Shown here: in pieces, positions 1 to 10,421 of the stretch
Layout: each line of letters opens with the position of its first letter
Position numbering within the stretch: position 1 is the stretch's first letter
Position numbers and translations under genes: made by a program
The notes under the pieces: generated by a model
Told to the model about the DNA's origin: nothing
Databases searched by the model: none
What the model saw: the letters and a program-made list of their open reading frames with translations, nothing else
Source of the DNA: Gari tellinella
Lineage: Eukaryota; Mollusca; Bivalvia; Cardiida; Psammobiidae
Assembly (NCBI GenBank): GCA_922989275.2
Contig: OV277864.1
Location: forward strand, 4,774,001-4,838,000
Length of the DNA stretch: 64,000 bases
Reading direction: 5' to 3'

Positions 1-163
1 CCATCTAATCATGTCATGTGTAATGTCTTCAGAATCGTCTTACAAAGACGATTCCACAGAGAGGTCACAAGAAAAGATTAGATAGAGAAATAAGAAATTA
101 AAAGCATTTTAAAATTTTGACTTATGACAACATTTGTCGTACGAAGATTTATGAAACGGGCCC
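1..163 (+). mobile_element. FamF MITE, cut by window edge
   Basis: The right part of a FamF element, ending in the terminal repeat ATGAAACGGGCCCC. The internal GATTAGATAGAGAAAT block and the GTCGTACGAAG subterminal motif match the complete copy at 6302. The left end lies outside the window. Confidence 0.75.
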
Positions 164-439
164 CAGGTTTATAACTGGTTAAAGATGTGGGGAAACTTTC
201 AAGTTTGCTTATGGAAGGTCGGTAGTTCTACCCAGTTACCGATGTGTGCCTGAAACAGTGCAACAAAGGCTTCTGGGGTCTTCATTTATGTGTAATTATA
301 GCTTGACGTCGCAATGCTACTGAAATACTGTTAAAAGCAACGAAAAACTAACACATTATAACTGGTTAAATACACAATTAGAAAGAGATTGATTTTCAAG
401 CTGTTTACCCTTTAAATGCTTAGCATAACTTGGCTAGCA

Positions 440-607
440 CTTGTAAACAGTGGAGATGTAGGAAAGAAAAGACGCCGTGAAACACGGCGTCTTTTCTTGA
501 TTAACAATCATATTTTACATTTCTTCAGCGTAATAAAAATAAATCTCATTTCTAGTATTTTCGCAGACGATGTTTTTAAAGCAGACGACGAGGCAACTCG
601 AAAAGTG
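440..607. mobile_element. FamB-like remnant with a substituted hairpin
   Basis: Contains a perfect 16-bp stem with a 3-nt loop at 464-498. Its inner part (GACGCCGTG/CACGGCGTC) is the FamB/FamC core, but the outer arms differ from every other copy. Downstream lie the paired GCAGACGA motifs typical of FamB right halves, then TTAA at 608-611. The left end is not recognisable. Confidence 0.5.
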
Positions 608-611
608 TTAA

Positions 612-1029
612 TCGTCAATCAAAGCGCTTCCGTTAAGACGTTAACATAAATAGCTGTCAAATACCGACACGTGATCAATCATCCAGAAAATATGTATATT
701 GAATTTGCAAAAATAACAATAATTTAGAATTTACAATGTTTATCTGAAATAGTTATGTTTGGACGAAAATATATTTATTTTCAGAAAGATAAATATTGTC
801 TAGTTGAACGAATTAGTTTAGAAATGAATTTCGTTAGAACTGCAGAAAATGAAATAATGGTTTTATTTTTTACTGCTAGAAATGTACATTGTACAATACA
901 GGATAGTTTTATGCGGTATGCAAACAGGAAGGAGTAACTGTTGTGATATTTCACAGCAAGTGGTTGGTTAACGCATTCAATGTGCAAACAGCTACATGAA
1001 GTTACTTTAATTAGTACGAAATACCAATG
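612..1029. other. No recognisable feature
   Basis: AT-rich sequence with only short random frames. I see no repeat family, RNA gene or coding signature. Confidence 0.5.
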
Positions 1030-1160
1030 GTGACTTTCGACTTCAAAATTCAAGCTTCATACTTTAGACTTGAAACATAAAACTTCAGATTTCTGACTTC
1101 AGACTTCAGACTAGTTTAAACATATTTTATTTCGAATATTTTACTTCAGACTTAAAATAG
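1030..1160 (+). repeat. Degenerate GACTTCA tandem repeat
   Basis: The heptamer GACTTCA and close variants (ACTTCAGA, GACTTGAA) recur about ten times with irregular spacing. It is a decayed low-complexity or minisatellite tract. Confidence 0.6.
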
Positions 1161-1283
1161 CTCATGGGAAAAACACCGACATGCCCTTCTTTTAATTTTG
1201 GCAGAGGAAACAATCGCCGTCAAATTAATACACAACTAAGCCACCCACCCACTGCAAGGTAGGAATATATTAGGGAGTCTTAC

Positions 1284-1460
1284 AGTGGAGAAAATACTAA
1301 ACTCTCCTCCCCTCAAACAAAACCTCACAAATAATCAATAAATTCCGTTTCCATGTGTAACATATTAAATCCATTGCAAACAGACTGTAACAAGACTAGG
1401 CGCCGGGTAAGCCGGTGTAAAATTAAGGTCCTAACTGTTTGCCACTGAAATAGACTGTTC
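1284..1460 (-). mobile_element. FamA remnant, strongly degenerate
   Basis: Begins ACAGTGGAGAAAA and contains TTGCAAACAG, GGCGCCGGGTAAGCCGG and AACTGTTTGCCACT in FamA order. Both ends and much of the interior are eroded. Confidence 0.45.
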
Positions 1461-1643
1461 TACATCGCATTCAATTCGAGTGCGTTTAGTTTCTCTTGTC
1501 GAGTGTCGGTTACGAGACGTTCAGATTTAGTATCATTAAAATGATAATTTATATGCATTCTAGGTTCTGTTTGTCACTAGCTCAAAATGAATCAAAATAC
1601 TTACGCAAAGTAATTGACATTTAACACGTTATGTCAGTCATAA

Positions 1644-1887
1644 CAGTGGAGAAGACGTCATTCGTCCCATTTAAACACCACGCAATGCAAACACAATGCA
1701 CTAGAATGTAGACAATTTCAATATTTACACATTTAAACGGTTCATTTAAATGTGAGTTACAAGCAGTTTGGAGCATGATCAGACGCCGGATTATCCGTTG
1801 TCTGATCTGGCTCCAAACTGTTTGCAACTGAAATAAAAGTTACAGAGTAAACGCGTTTATTTGGAAAGGATGGTGTCTTCCCCGCTG
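1644..1887 (+). mobile_element. FamA (A2) element with core palindrome
   Basis: CAGTGGAGAAGACGTCATTC at the left and CGCTG at the right, TA on the right side. The core reads GGAGCATGATCAGACGCCGG and mirrors back to GGCTCCAAACTG. GTAAACGCGTTTATTTGG near the right end fixes orientation. Confidence 0.8.
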
Positions 1888-2024
1888 TATCATTTGCACA
1901 TTTTGTTGTTTTACAACTGTTCTGGGATTTTATATCTCTGTATTTCATTCAGACAATATAATTAGAATGCCAAACACTTTTAATCCAGGAGAGACGTCAA
2001 AATACTCTACATTTCATGCATGTA

Positions 2025-2265
2025 CAGCGGAGAGGACGTTATTCTTTTCCGTTTAAACGAAACTCAAATGCATCGCAATAAAACGCAGAAAATGACACCC
2101 TTCCGACAATTTTGATTATGTTTGTTTATCTTAGTGGCAAACAGTTTGGAGCCTGATCAGACGACAGATTATCCGGCGTCTGATCAAGCTTCAAACTGTT
2201 TGTAATGGAACTATTTGTTTTAGCATAAACGCGTTTATTGGGAATAAATAACGTCTTCTCCACTG
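2025..2265 (+). mobile_element. FamA (A2) element with core palindrome
   Basis: TA-flanked, from CAGCGGAGAGGACGTTATTC to CTTCTCCACTG. The core is GGAGCCTGATCAGACGAC with a partly mismatched right arm. Confidence 0.85.
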
Positions 2266-2322
2266 TATGGATTCAAAATGGTATAGTTTTCAATTTTTCG
2301 GATATAACGTGCAGAATGCTAA

Positions 2323-2487
2323 CCCTTATCCTGTCGATTGAAAGTTGACTGGTATTTGCAAACAGTGTCGATCTAGACCAGCCAACGCACAACACTATGT
2401 CTCATCTGGATATAAACAATGTGTAAACAACAAATGAGCATTTTAGCAGACGACAAATTCAAAGCAGACGATATAACAGGGTGAAGG
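2323..2487 (+). mobile_element. FamB (B3-like) remnant
   Basis: Starts CCCTTATCCTGTCG after TAA and ends before TTAA at 2488-2491. Has TTGCAAACAGTG and GCAGACGAC twice. The palindrome itself has mostly decayed. Confidence 0.6.
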
Positions 2488-2499
2488 TTAAAGTACTTA

Positions 2500-2756
2500 C
2501 AGTGGAGAAAACGTTATTCTTTCCCAATAAACGCGTTTCGCAAATACTAATATTTCACGTACATGTACAAACACTTTGGAGCCAGATTAGAAGCCGTGTA
2601 ACCTGGTACATGTATCTGATCTGGCTCCAAACTGTTTGCCACTCAGCTTAAAATCAATATTTAGAATTGTCAAAACTTGTTATTTTCTACATTTTAGTAT
2701 ATTGCGTTTGCGTTTCGTTTGCGTTTAAACGGGAAGGAATAACGTTTTCTCCACTG
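2500..2756 (-). mobile_element. FamA (A2) element
   Basis: TA-flanked, from CAGTGGAGAAAACGTTATTC to CGTTTTCTCCACTG. The core has a short insertion holding ACATGTA in its loop. GCGTTTGCGTTTAAACGGG lies at the right. Confidence 0.85.
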
Positions 2757-2789
2757 TAACATTCCTCAATCATGAACATCATTCATGTA

Positions 2790-3035
2790 CAGTGGAGAAA
2801 ACGTTATTCTTTCCCAATAAACGCGTTTACGCTAAAACGATTATTTCTATTACAAACAGTTTGGAGCCAGATCAGACGCCGGGTAACCGGGCGTCTGATC
2901 AGGCTCCAAACTGTTTGCCACCAAGATAAAGATGAATTATCAGAATTGTCCACAAGTTGTACTTTTGTACGTTTTAGTGTTTGGCGTTTGCGTACGTTTG
3001 CGTTTAAACGGGAAAGAATAACAGATTCTCCACTG
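2790..3035 (-). mobile_element. FamA (A1-like) element
   Basis: Complete, TA-flanked, about 246 bp, with core GGAGCCAGATCAGACGCCGG. The left TIR uses the A2 spelling (GAAAACG) and the right the A1 spelling (CAGATTCTCC), so it looks intermediate or recombinant. Confidence 0.9.
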
Positions 3036-3378
3036 TAATGTGCAATACAGGTGTGCAGCTTAAACTCGGATACGTATAAGCCAGAAGTTCATACAACAAT
3101 CCTTTGAACCTGTTTTGATGTAAGCAGTCCTAGTCTTAGACACTGATTTTAACTTCTATTATATGGGATTATACCGTAATTCTAAATGGTTTTTATTGGT
3201 ATGAAGCAAATTAAGTGTTAATTCATACATTAAATGGAATCTTTATAAATGAAATATCGATTGCCTTAAAAAGAAATTTAAAAATGATATAATGTGAATT
3301 CCTATCTCCTCAATTACTGCAACAGCACCCGTCTTCAACTTGAGATTTTACGTCAAATGCCTTTCAACTGAGCAATTA

Positions 3379-3680
3379 CAGTGGCGAAGACGTTACTATT
3401 TTCCTATAAACGCGTTAACGCTAAAACCATTATTTATAGTGCAAACAGTATGAAGCAAGAGCAGACGCCGTATGATCAGATTCAAAACTCATTACACGAA
3501 ACCAACATTATACCATACTACACCAACTAAAGCGGACCAACTGTCATTGTTTCCCGTTTGTACACACATCTAAGCGCAAACAAAATGAGACAAAATGTAG
3601 GAAATGACAGCTTTTAAAGGCAATTTATTTTTATCACAGGGACAGCCAGTTTGAAGCTTGAGGTTATAGAACTTAACAGA
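3379..3680. mobile_element. Two overlapping degenerate FamA remnants
   Basis: A minus-type left end (CAGTGGCGAAGACGTTAC) runs to a collapsed core near 3490. From about 3547 a plus-type piece follows, with TTTCCCGTTTG, AAAATGTAGGAAATGAC and CCAGTTTGAAGC. Boundaries are approximate. Confidence 0.5.
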
Positions 3681-4180
3681 CCCTTTGCTCAAAGTTCAAT
3701 GTGGATTACACTTTATTGTAACTGCATTTACCTGTCGTTTCACCTTGTAAGTACATGCATATAATTTCATGTGAAGCACGTTTGAACGCACAACTTCTTA
3801 AGAAAAGAACACTATGTAAATCTGGTATGATAAATGTAATAAATAAATAAGAATAGAGACTGTACTGTTTACAGAGCACGATCTAAACGCATTTAGTAAT
3901 CATTCGGGTATATTTTTATAATACATGTAGAATTATTTATGCAAATACTACTTGTATATAATTAAATATTTGATGAGGCGTTATGAGCAGAGAAACTAGA
4001 AGTTGTGAACATTTATTATCTCGATTAGCAAGCGTCGGGTCAAGATGTAAACTGTTTACAATTGGAATAACTGTTTCAGCGCAGATCAATGTAATACTTG
4101 CTGTTTTAAGAGTATCTGACAGTCTTTAGCATTGAGACAAAAACCAAGATTCCTCTTGCCTGGCCATAATAACGAAACTT

Positions 4181-4638
4181 AAGTGGCGAAAACTTTATTC
4201 TTTCCGTTTAACACTTTCATTACAAAATTATTCGGGAGATGTTTACTCAATCATCGCTTTATCGTCGTCTGCTTCATTATTGTTGTCTACAAGACACGTT
4301 TAAGGATGTATTATTAAATAAATATCGATAAGAGTGTCAAACAGTTTGGGTCCTGATCAGACGCCGCATTACGCGGCGTCTGATCAGGACCCAAACTGTT
4401 AGCAAAAACGTGCTTTAAAGCGTCATTGAGAGTGAAAGGGTCAAACGCAGTGCAATAAAATTGATTAAATGTCAACTTGATGACAGTTCTGACTATCTAC
4501 ATTTATTTCAGTGGCAAGTATCAGACACAGGGTTACCCGGGGTCTGATATGGCTCAAAACGGTTTGTAGTTTAAATAATGGTTTTAGCTTAAACGATTTT
4601 ATTTTGCAACAAATAGAGGATAACTGTATTGTTTGGTG
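4181..4638 (+). mobile_element. FamA (A2) host interrupted by FamB
   Basis: The left end (GTGGCGAAAAC, TTATTCTTTCC, GTTTAA) stops at 4211 and resumes at 4441 as TCAAACGCAGTGCAATAAAA, continuing through the core (ATCAGACACAGGGTTACCCGG) to a decayed right end. Removing 4212-4440 and one TTAA restores FamA order. Confidence 0.75.
4212..4440 (-). mobile_element. FamB element inside FamA, at its TTAA
   Basis: Runs from CACTTTCATTACAAAATTAT to GAGAGTGAAAGGG. The core is a strong palindrome, GGGTCCTGATCAGACGCCGC with full complement. Flanks are TTAA on the left and TCAA (one change) on the right. Confidence 0.8.
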
Positions 4639-4639
4639 T

Positions 4640-5666
4640 AAGATCGAAATTAAATTCATTGAGTGAACATCAGATATTATATTTTTACGAGTGGCGAAGG
4701 CACGAATGAATATATGACAGCCTGCTGTTCACAAGTGAATAGAATTTAGTTATTTCACTGAAAATATAAAGTTATTCTATTTATTCTATTTATTTCATGC
4801 TTTTTAACGACTCCCAAATTTATATCGAACGTCACTGATTTATTGGTTTGACGTCACCGTATTACGTCATTACTTTTCTTCCGTTTCGTACATGTAGTTC
4901 TCGACAAATCGGACTACCGTGCCGGAATAACACGATTACACACGATTGACTACGATTCTTGTCATACGGGCGTGGCGATTATCCCACTTTAAAACAGTGA
5001 GATTATCAGTGATATTCCACTATTATTCCCTAGTAAACTACCGGAATGCATGACATTATTACTTTCTTCTTCACTCTCTAATATAGACAAATGAGACAGA
5101 TAATTTGTGTCGTGACGTGCCTCAAATATAAAAGGTCTATCATTTGCGTTTTACTGGAAACCATTTCGACCCTCTGTACCTTCAACAGTAGACTTGCCAG
5201 TATTTGTTGTAAAGCCTTCAAATGGCGTGTCACTTTCCTAATATAAGAATAAATGAGTCACATACATATTTGTAAACAAATGACGCATGCCATTGATAAA
5301 CTAGTGAATTGTACAATGTAGCATACTTTCCCATATCAATATTTGTTTCTAGTCGTGAAAACACGACATGACATACATTGCGATAATATAGAAGCAAAAG
5401 AGCCCTTCTATTGCGACGTTTCAATTTTTAAAGCAGGTGGCTGGCTAAAGAAACGTAATATGAAATGTTCACAGATTAGGAGCTTTCTGCTTAATTTTCA
5501 TATTGCTGTAGGCTGTGACCTGTCTTTAGACCATCAAGTGGCGGTAACAGTGGGGGGTACTGTACATACATGAAGTATTTATCTAATTACAGTAATTAGC
5601 TAGGTTTCTCACATGCATTGTAGGTCATTATCTCAGCGATCAGTGCTATTAAAACTGTATTACTTA
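4640..5666. other. No gene recognised; a TATA-like motif near 5130
   Basis: No repeat family or coding homology seen. AAATATAAAAGG at about 5126-5138 resembles a TATA box, and TGACGTCA-like motifs lie near 4848-4868. Open frames here are short and unremarkable. Confidence 0.4.
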
Positions 5667-5667
5667 A

Positions 5668-5855
5668 CCCCTTTATTGCCACGACGTCATCAAACTAAAC
5701 ACTTTTCGTCTGCTTTCATTTCTCAAATGGAAACTTTAGGTGTTGCGGAAGAAGATATTTGATCCCCATCAGACGCCGGGACACGCGACGTTTGATCTGT
5801 TTCCAAGCTGTTTGCAAATAACTATTGTACTTCAGGTGAGGCATTGAATAGGTTT
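5668..5855 (+). mobile_element. FamB (B2) element, degenerate
   Basis: TTAA at 5664-5667, then CCCCTTTATTGCCACGACGT. The core is GATCCCCATCAGACGCCGGG with an eroded right arm. The right end, GAGGCATTGAATAGG, has lost its TTAA. Confidence 0.65.
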
Positions 5856-5895
5856 CAATCCCGACCTGACTGGCGTATGTTAACCGTGTTACATG

Positions 5896-5964
5896 TTAAA
5901 GCAGGCTGAAAGTAAAACAGAATGCACCTAAGGTGCATTCTGTTTTACTTTCAACATGCTTTAA
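5896..5964. repeat. FamD-type 69-bp hairpin
   Basis: Near-perfect palindrome with arms TTAAAGCAGGCTGAAAGTAA and its complement, centred on CACCTAAGGTG. The surrounding FamD body is not clearly preserved. Confidence 0.85.
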
Positions 5965-6070
5965 TAACCAAGATTACACACGGGTCTACTCGACGAATGC
6001 TAAGAATTATAACTGACAGTCGATTCCAATTGTATTGGCTATGTACACACTAGTACATTACTCCTTTAAA

Positions 6071-6293
6071 CAATTCACTGCCACGACATCATCTGCGTCG
6101 AACAATTGTCTTCTGTTTGTATTTCTCAAATCTAAATTATAGGTACATGTAAATGATCTAAAATAATGACGGTAAAGAATATCAAACAGTTTGGAACATG
6201 ATCACACGCCGCTTCAGACTTCAATATTCAAGCAGACAATAGTATAGAAATGGAAGTATTTAAATCAGGCTAACAATTTTGGCGATGAAAGGG
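6071..6293 (+). mobile_element. FamB remnant
   Basis: Has TCACTGCCACGACATCATC and CAATTGTCTTCTG on the left, TATCAAACAGTTTGGAACATG in the core, and GCGATGAAAGGGTAA at the right. The right arm of the core is lost. Confidence 0.5.
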
Positions 6294-6301
6294 TAAGAGG
6301 T

Positions 6302-6546
6302 GGGCCCGTTTCATAAAACTTCGTACAACAAAATTAATGTTGTCGTAAGTCAGATTATAAAAGTCTCAATTATTTTATATTTCTCCATCTATTGTCTTGT
6401 GATATCTCTTTGGAAATTATCTTCAAAAGACGATTCTAGAGAGATTTCAGAAGACAGGATTAGATAGAGAAATCAGAAATTAAATGTCTTTCAAAGTTTA
6501 GACTTACGACCCTTTTTGTCGTACGAAGTTTAATGAAATGGGTCCC
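6302..6546 (+). mobile_element. FamF MITE, complete
   Basis: Inverted termini GGGCCCGTTTCATAAAACTT and its near-complement ending AATGGGTCCC. The subterminal motifs TTGTCGTAAGTC and GACTTACGAC also mirror. No coding capacity. Superfamily not assigned. Confidence 0.85.
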
Positions 6547-8985
6547 AGAAGTACATGTATCATGACACCACTGTGTTTAACAATAGTTGTTGTAGGCTTA
6601 TCTATACAATATTTGCTATTTGTAATCCACTTTTCGAATTGCCAACATATAATGGTCTGTTATAACCTGTTCAATCTTCTAAGTATTAGTAGAAAAAAAC
6701 AAACTCGAATAACATTTCAGAGCTAGAATATAATCAACCTATATCTACACAGTTTGCAAGGACATCGACCTCAATATCTAGCATTCATTTTAAGAATGAT
6801 ACATGTTGGAGACACGCCCTACCACTACAGATAAATGTCAATTTGCAAAATATCAAGTCAATTTTCATGTATATTAGGCGGTTTTTTGCGTGTTAAACTA
6901 GGTTAGATTTAAAGTTGATAAACATTCGTTCGAATATAAAGCCCTGTATATATTAAAGATTTAAGAAAAATAAAAAGATGACAAACTAGATGATTCATAT
7001 GGTCAGCTTAACAATACAGTTGAGAGTATGTCATTCTAACCCAGTAAACCTGTTTCTCCTTAATACCACAGTTTGTGTGTGAGTACATCGTAGAACCGCC
7101 GATTGTTGTAGATCATTCTCAGGACACTGTGATCTTGTCATTGACGTTTGGTCACATATCATAAGGAGGATATTAATTGCCCATTATACATCAACTAGGG
7201 CTACGAAAAGTGGCATCAAAGTACACGGTAGGGTGACATAGTGTTCCGAATATTTGTACAATGCCGTGACTTAGAGATTTATATTTGACCCAATTATAGA
7301 GGCTTATCCATAGCATATCCCCCATATCACACCAGCTTCCAGGAATTCCTAAAGTTGATGTGGGCGTACATCTAAGGATGATGGTATATGGTACATGTAT
7401 ACGGTGATATTTACCTTTGACCTCATTTATATAAAAGGATTGTCAGGGCACATTTATCACACCACATCAACTAGGAAAACAAATGTTGGTAAATGCGTTT
7501 ACATTTTGATGACATAGTGTCGCTTTCCATTTATAAATGCTGTGATATACATGTTTGACGTCCATTTATATAATGTTTGTACACATTTGAATTCAATTAA
7601 ATTCAAATTTTAAAGCATCTGGTGCATTTTCAAACATAATACATTGCTTTTGATACAACTAAGCAGGTTGTTTCCAAGCTCAGAATTGAAAAGTTTAAGA
7701 AGCTTTTTATGACTCTGACTAGTGACTCATGCCACGGGATATGCGATACCTACACACATTACACAGGTACAAATATTGCTCAGAGTCATGTTTACTAATT
7801 TTACACACAATTTAATCATGACATGATCTTGTGTTTCTGTGTACGCCATTATGTTTTTTCAAGTTTGACCAGTGTTAAAGGCCTTTACGTCGTATATCCA
7901 TGAAATAAATATAATGGATGGATGTCAGTACTACAATTGGCGGATTTTCTAACAAAATTAGTTTTTATTGTAGTTTTACGTATACATGTATAACTATGCG
8001 ATTTATCCTTTTCCCAAAAAACACATTATAGCGCATTTACTATTTCCTTGTTGATAGGTTATGATTTTACTTTGCCCTGTCCACGGACATAAGGTGGACA
8101 TATTTTAAATGTGTTTTAAACTTAAATCTGGTTTATCTAGCCACCTCTGTAAACTTTAAATCACACGCTATGGTTGAAAGGGTTACAAGTAATGTAATAA
8201 CTTATCTACATGTATGCCACATTTCTGCTACGTTCTTGACATTTTAGTAAAATGTTTAATGTCATGGGTGCATGAAAGTTCTAGGCAACTAGCAGCGAGG
8301 TTATTAGATAGCAATTCAAGTTTTAATACAATGCATCTGAAGGCTTAACTTTAACCTTCATTACGCTAAGCGATTGGCATCTGCAGAATATATCATCTGC
8401 AACAATTCTCAAAATGGATGTATTCTGCATTTTATTTTAACATTTTTCACAAAAAAATCAAACAATTTTGATCCAAACGCTTTGCTACAATTCTCACAAA
8501 TATGCCCATACCGTGCAGAGAATTAAACCAATAAAACATAACTGGCTCTTTGAATCCTATCATAACACTAGCTGGCAATTCATATTTGTGAATAAGCTAG
8601 ATGACGATAATATTTACGCCATGTGGCGTGAAAACAAGGTGTCCCCTGTGGGAAATGAGGGACAATATCAATAATAGTTCGTGCATTGCGATTCCTGCTC
8701 TGTTGTGAGTTATGGAAAGAGATAACCTTAGATCAAACGATTTCAGCAAACAATGATCTGCTTAGCCCGAATAATTGAAAGTGTCACGCAATTCTGTCTC
8801 AGGATTTACCGTGTTAAAACCTGAATTTACGTTATGCATGGCATTATTTCCCGTGTTCGGAATTCGCCCATATTCACATTAGGCAAACAAGGTGTATGAA
8901 ATGCAGAAACTGCATTTAGATATCTAAAGTTCTATGTTCCATTGTTACACTAGTATATATCTGTATGTTCTAAAATATATTGAAA
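6547..8985. other. Repeat-poor stretch, no gene recognised
   Basis: About 2.4 kb without FamA-D elements. Weakly similar blocks at about 7185-7290 and 7460-7570 share CATCAACTAGG and GACATAGTGTC. Frames up to 68 codons show no recognisable domain. Confidence 0.45.
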
Positions 8986-9232
8986 CAGTAGAGAATACGT
9001 TATTCTTTCCCGTTTAAACGAAACGAAACGCGAACGCAAAACACTAAAAGGTAGAAAAATGCAATTTTTTGGACAATTCTTATAATTCATGTTTATCTTG
9101 GTGGCAAACAGTTTGGAGCCTGATCAGACGCCGGGTTACCCGGCGTCTGATCTGGCTCCAAACTGTTTGCAATAGAAATAATAGTTTTCGCATAAACGCG
9201 TTTATTGGGAAAGAATAACGTTTTCTCCACTG
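8986..9232 (+). mobile_element. FamA element, complete
   Basis: CAGTAGAGAATACGTTATTC to CGTTTTCTCCACTG with TA on the right. Perfect core GGAGCCTGATCAGACGCCGG / mirror, loop GTTAC. Confidence 0.92.
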
Positions 9233-9353
9233 TATGTTATGATTAGGCTATACATGTATTTATCTGAGATGTGTATCTGTTTTTGTATATCTTTCACTGT
9301 CTGTCTGTTTGTGTGTCTGCCTGTAAGGCTGTGTCTAAATATGACTGTATGTA

Positions 9354-9520
9354 CAGTGGAGACGACTTTACGAAACGAAACACAAACTCAGTGTAATGCA
9401 ATTCGTAACAAGACAACTTTGCGAATATTTTGACGATCCATTTTAATATGAGCGTCAAACGGTGTCTGATCTTGCTCCAATATGTTAGTAGAAATCATAA
9501 GGGTTAAGTAGACACGTGTT
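9354..9520 (+). mobile_element. FamA remnant with deleted left core arm
   Basis: CAGTGGAGACGACTTTACG at the left, then AAACGAAACACAAACTC. Most of the left arm is gone: GCGTCAAACGG runs straight into TGTCTGATCTTGCTCCAA. The right end is eroded. Confidence 0.6.
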
Positions 9521-9616
9521 ATTGCGCATGTCTGCCTGTATGTCTGCATGTATATATGTCGTTTTGTGTCTCCTTTCATAACACTGTTTGTGTATGTTTG
9601 TATTTCATAGTATATT

Positions 9617-9690
9617 GAAATACAGAAGACATTATTCTTTCCCAATAAACGCATTTATGCAAAACTATATTAGCCTTTGCAAAGCTTTAG
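9617..9690 (-). mobile_element. FamA left-end fragment
   Basis: GAAGACATTATTCTTTCCCA followed by ATAAACGCATTTATGC. Truncated before the core. Confidence 0.6.
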
Positions 9691-10079
9691 ACAAATCGTC
9701 TAAGCTGTATGAAATTCTCACGAAAACGGGAAAAACAAATCCTAGTTGTGGTGCACAGCAATTCATGGAAGATCATTTTGAGGACATTTCAGTCAAAATT
9801 ATTTATGTCTGACCCAATACATCAAACCATGTATACATGTACTTTGGGACCACTTTGAAGCACACTGTGAACTTTAATATCCATGAATATATCTCAAGCC
9901 CCTGTACAATATTTATGAAAGAAGAACTTTCGGTGCAATGTGTCCATTGTCACGGAATTGAACACACATGAAATTAATTAGATAATTGTTAACAGTTCAG
10001 TTTTGGTTGAGTGTTACACAGTTTTGAGCCCATTAGGTATTACAATTATGCAGCGATTGATGTTTTACCCTAATTGTTT

Positions 10080-10190
10080 GAAACTAGAGTAACTGCTTTG
10101 CCCCGAGTAAAATGACGTTTTGATTCGACATTGAGCAGACGCCGCGTAACTCAGCGTCTAATCACTCATTACGATATCTTTTCAGTTAAT
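10080..10190. mobile_element. FamB core fragment
   Basis: GAGCAGACGCCGCGTAACTC with a partial mirrored arm. Flanking FamB sequence is degenerate. Confidence 0.45.
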
Positions 10191-10421
10191 TTGCTAAAAT
10201 CTAAATTTGAAAAATAAAAGCTTAAATCAATGACAGTTAATGGATTAAATGAGTATTTCAGGAAGTAAATGCGGTTTGGTGACTTTGCTCCCTCCAAGCT
10301 AAACAATCGTCATCAAATATAAAAGTGGTTTTTGAAAAGGTGAGTGACATTAATCCTATTCACTGCCTTATCCAAAGTACAATGGATATACAGACGAAAA
10401 TTACATGGACTACAAGAGCTA

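Noticed and set aside
7185..7570. A tandem or dispersed repeat pair
   Set aside because: Only short shared words (CATCAACTAGG, GACATAGTGTC) with weak similarity between; not enough to call an element.
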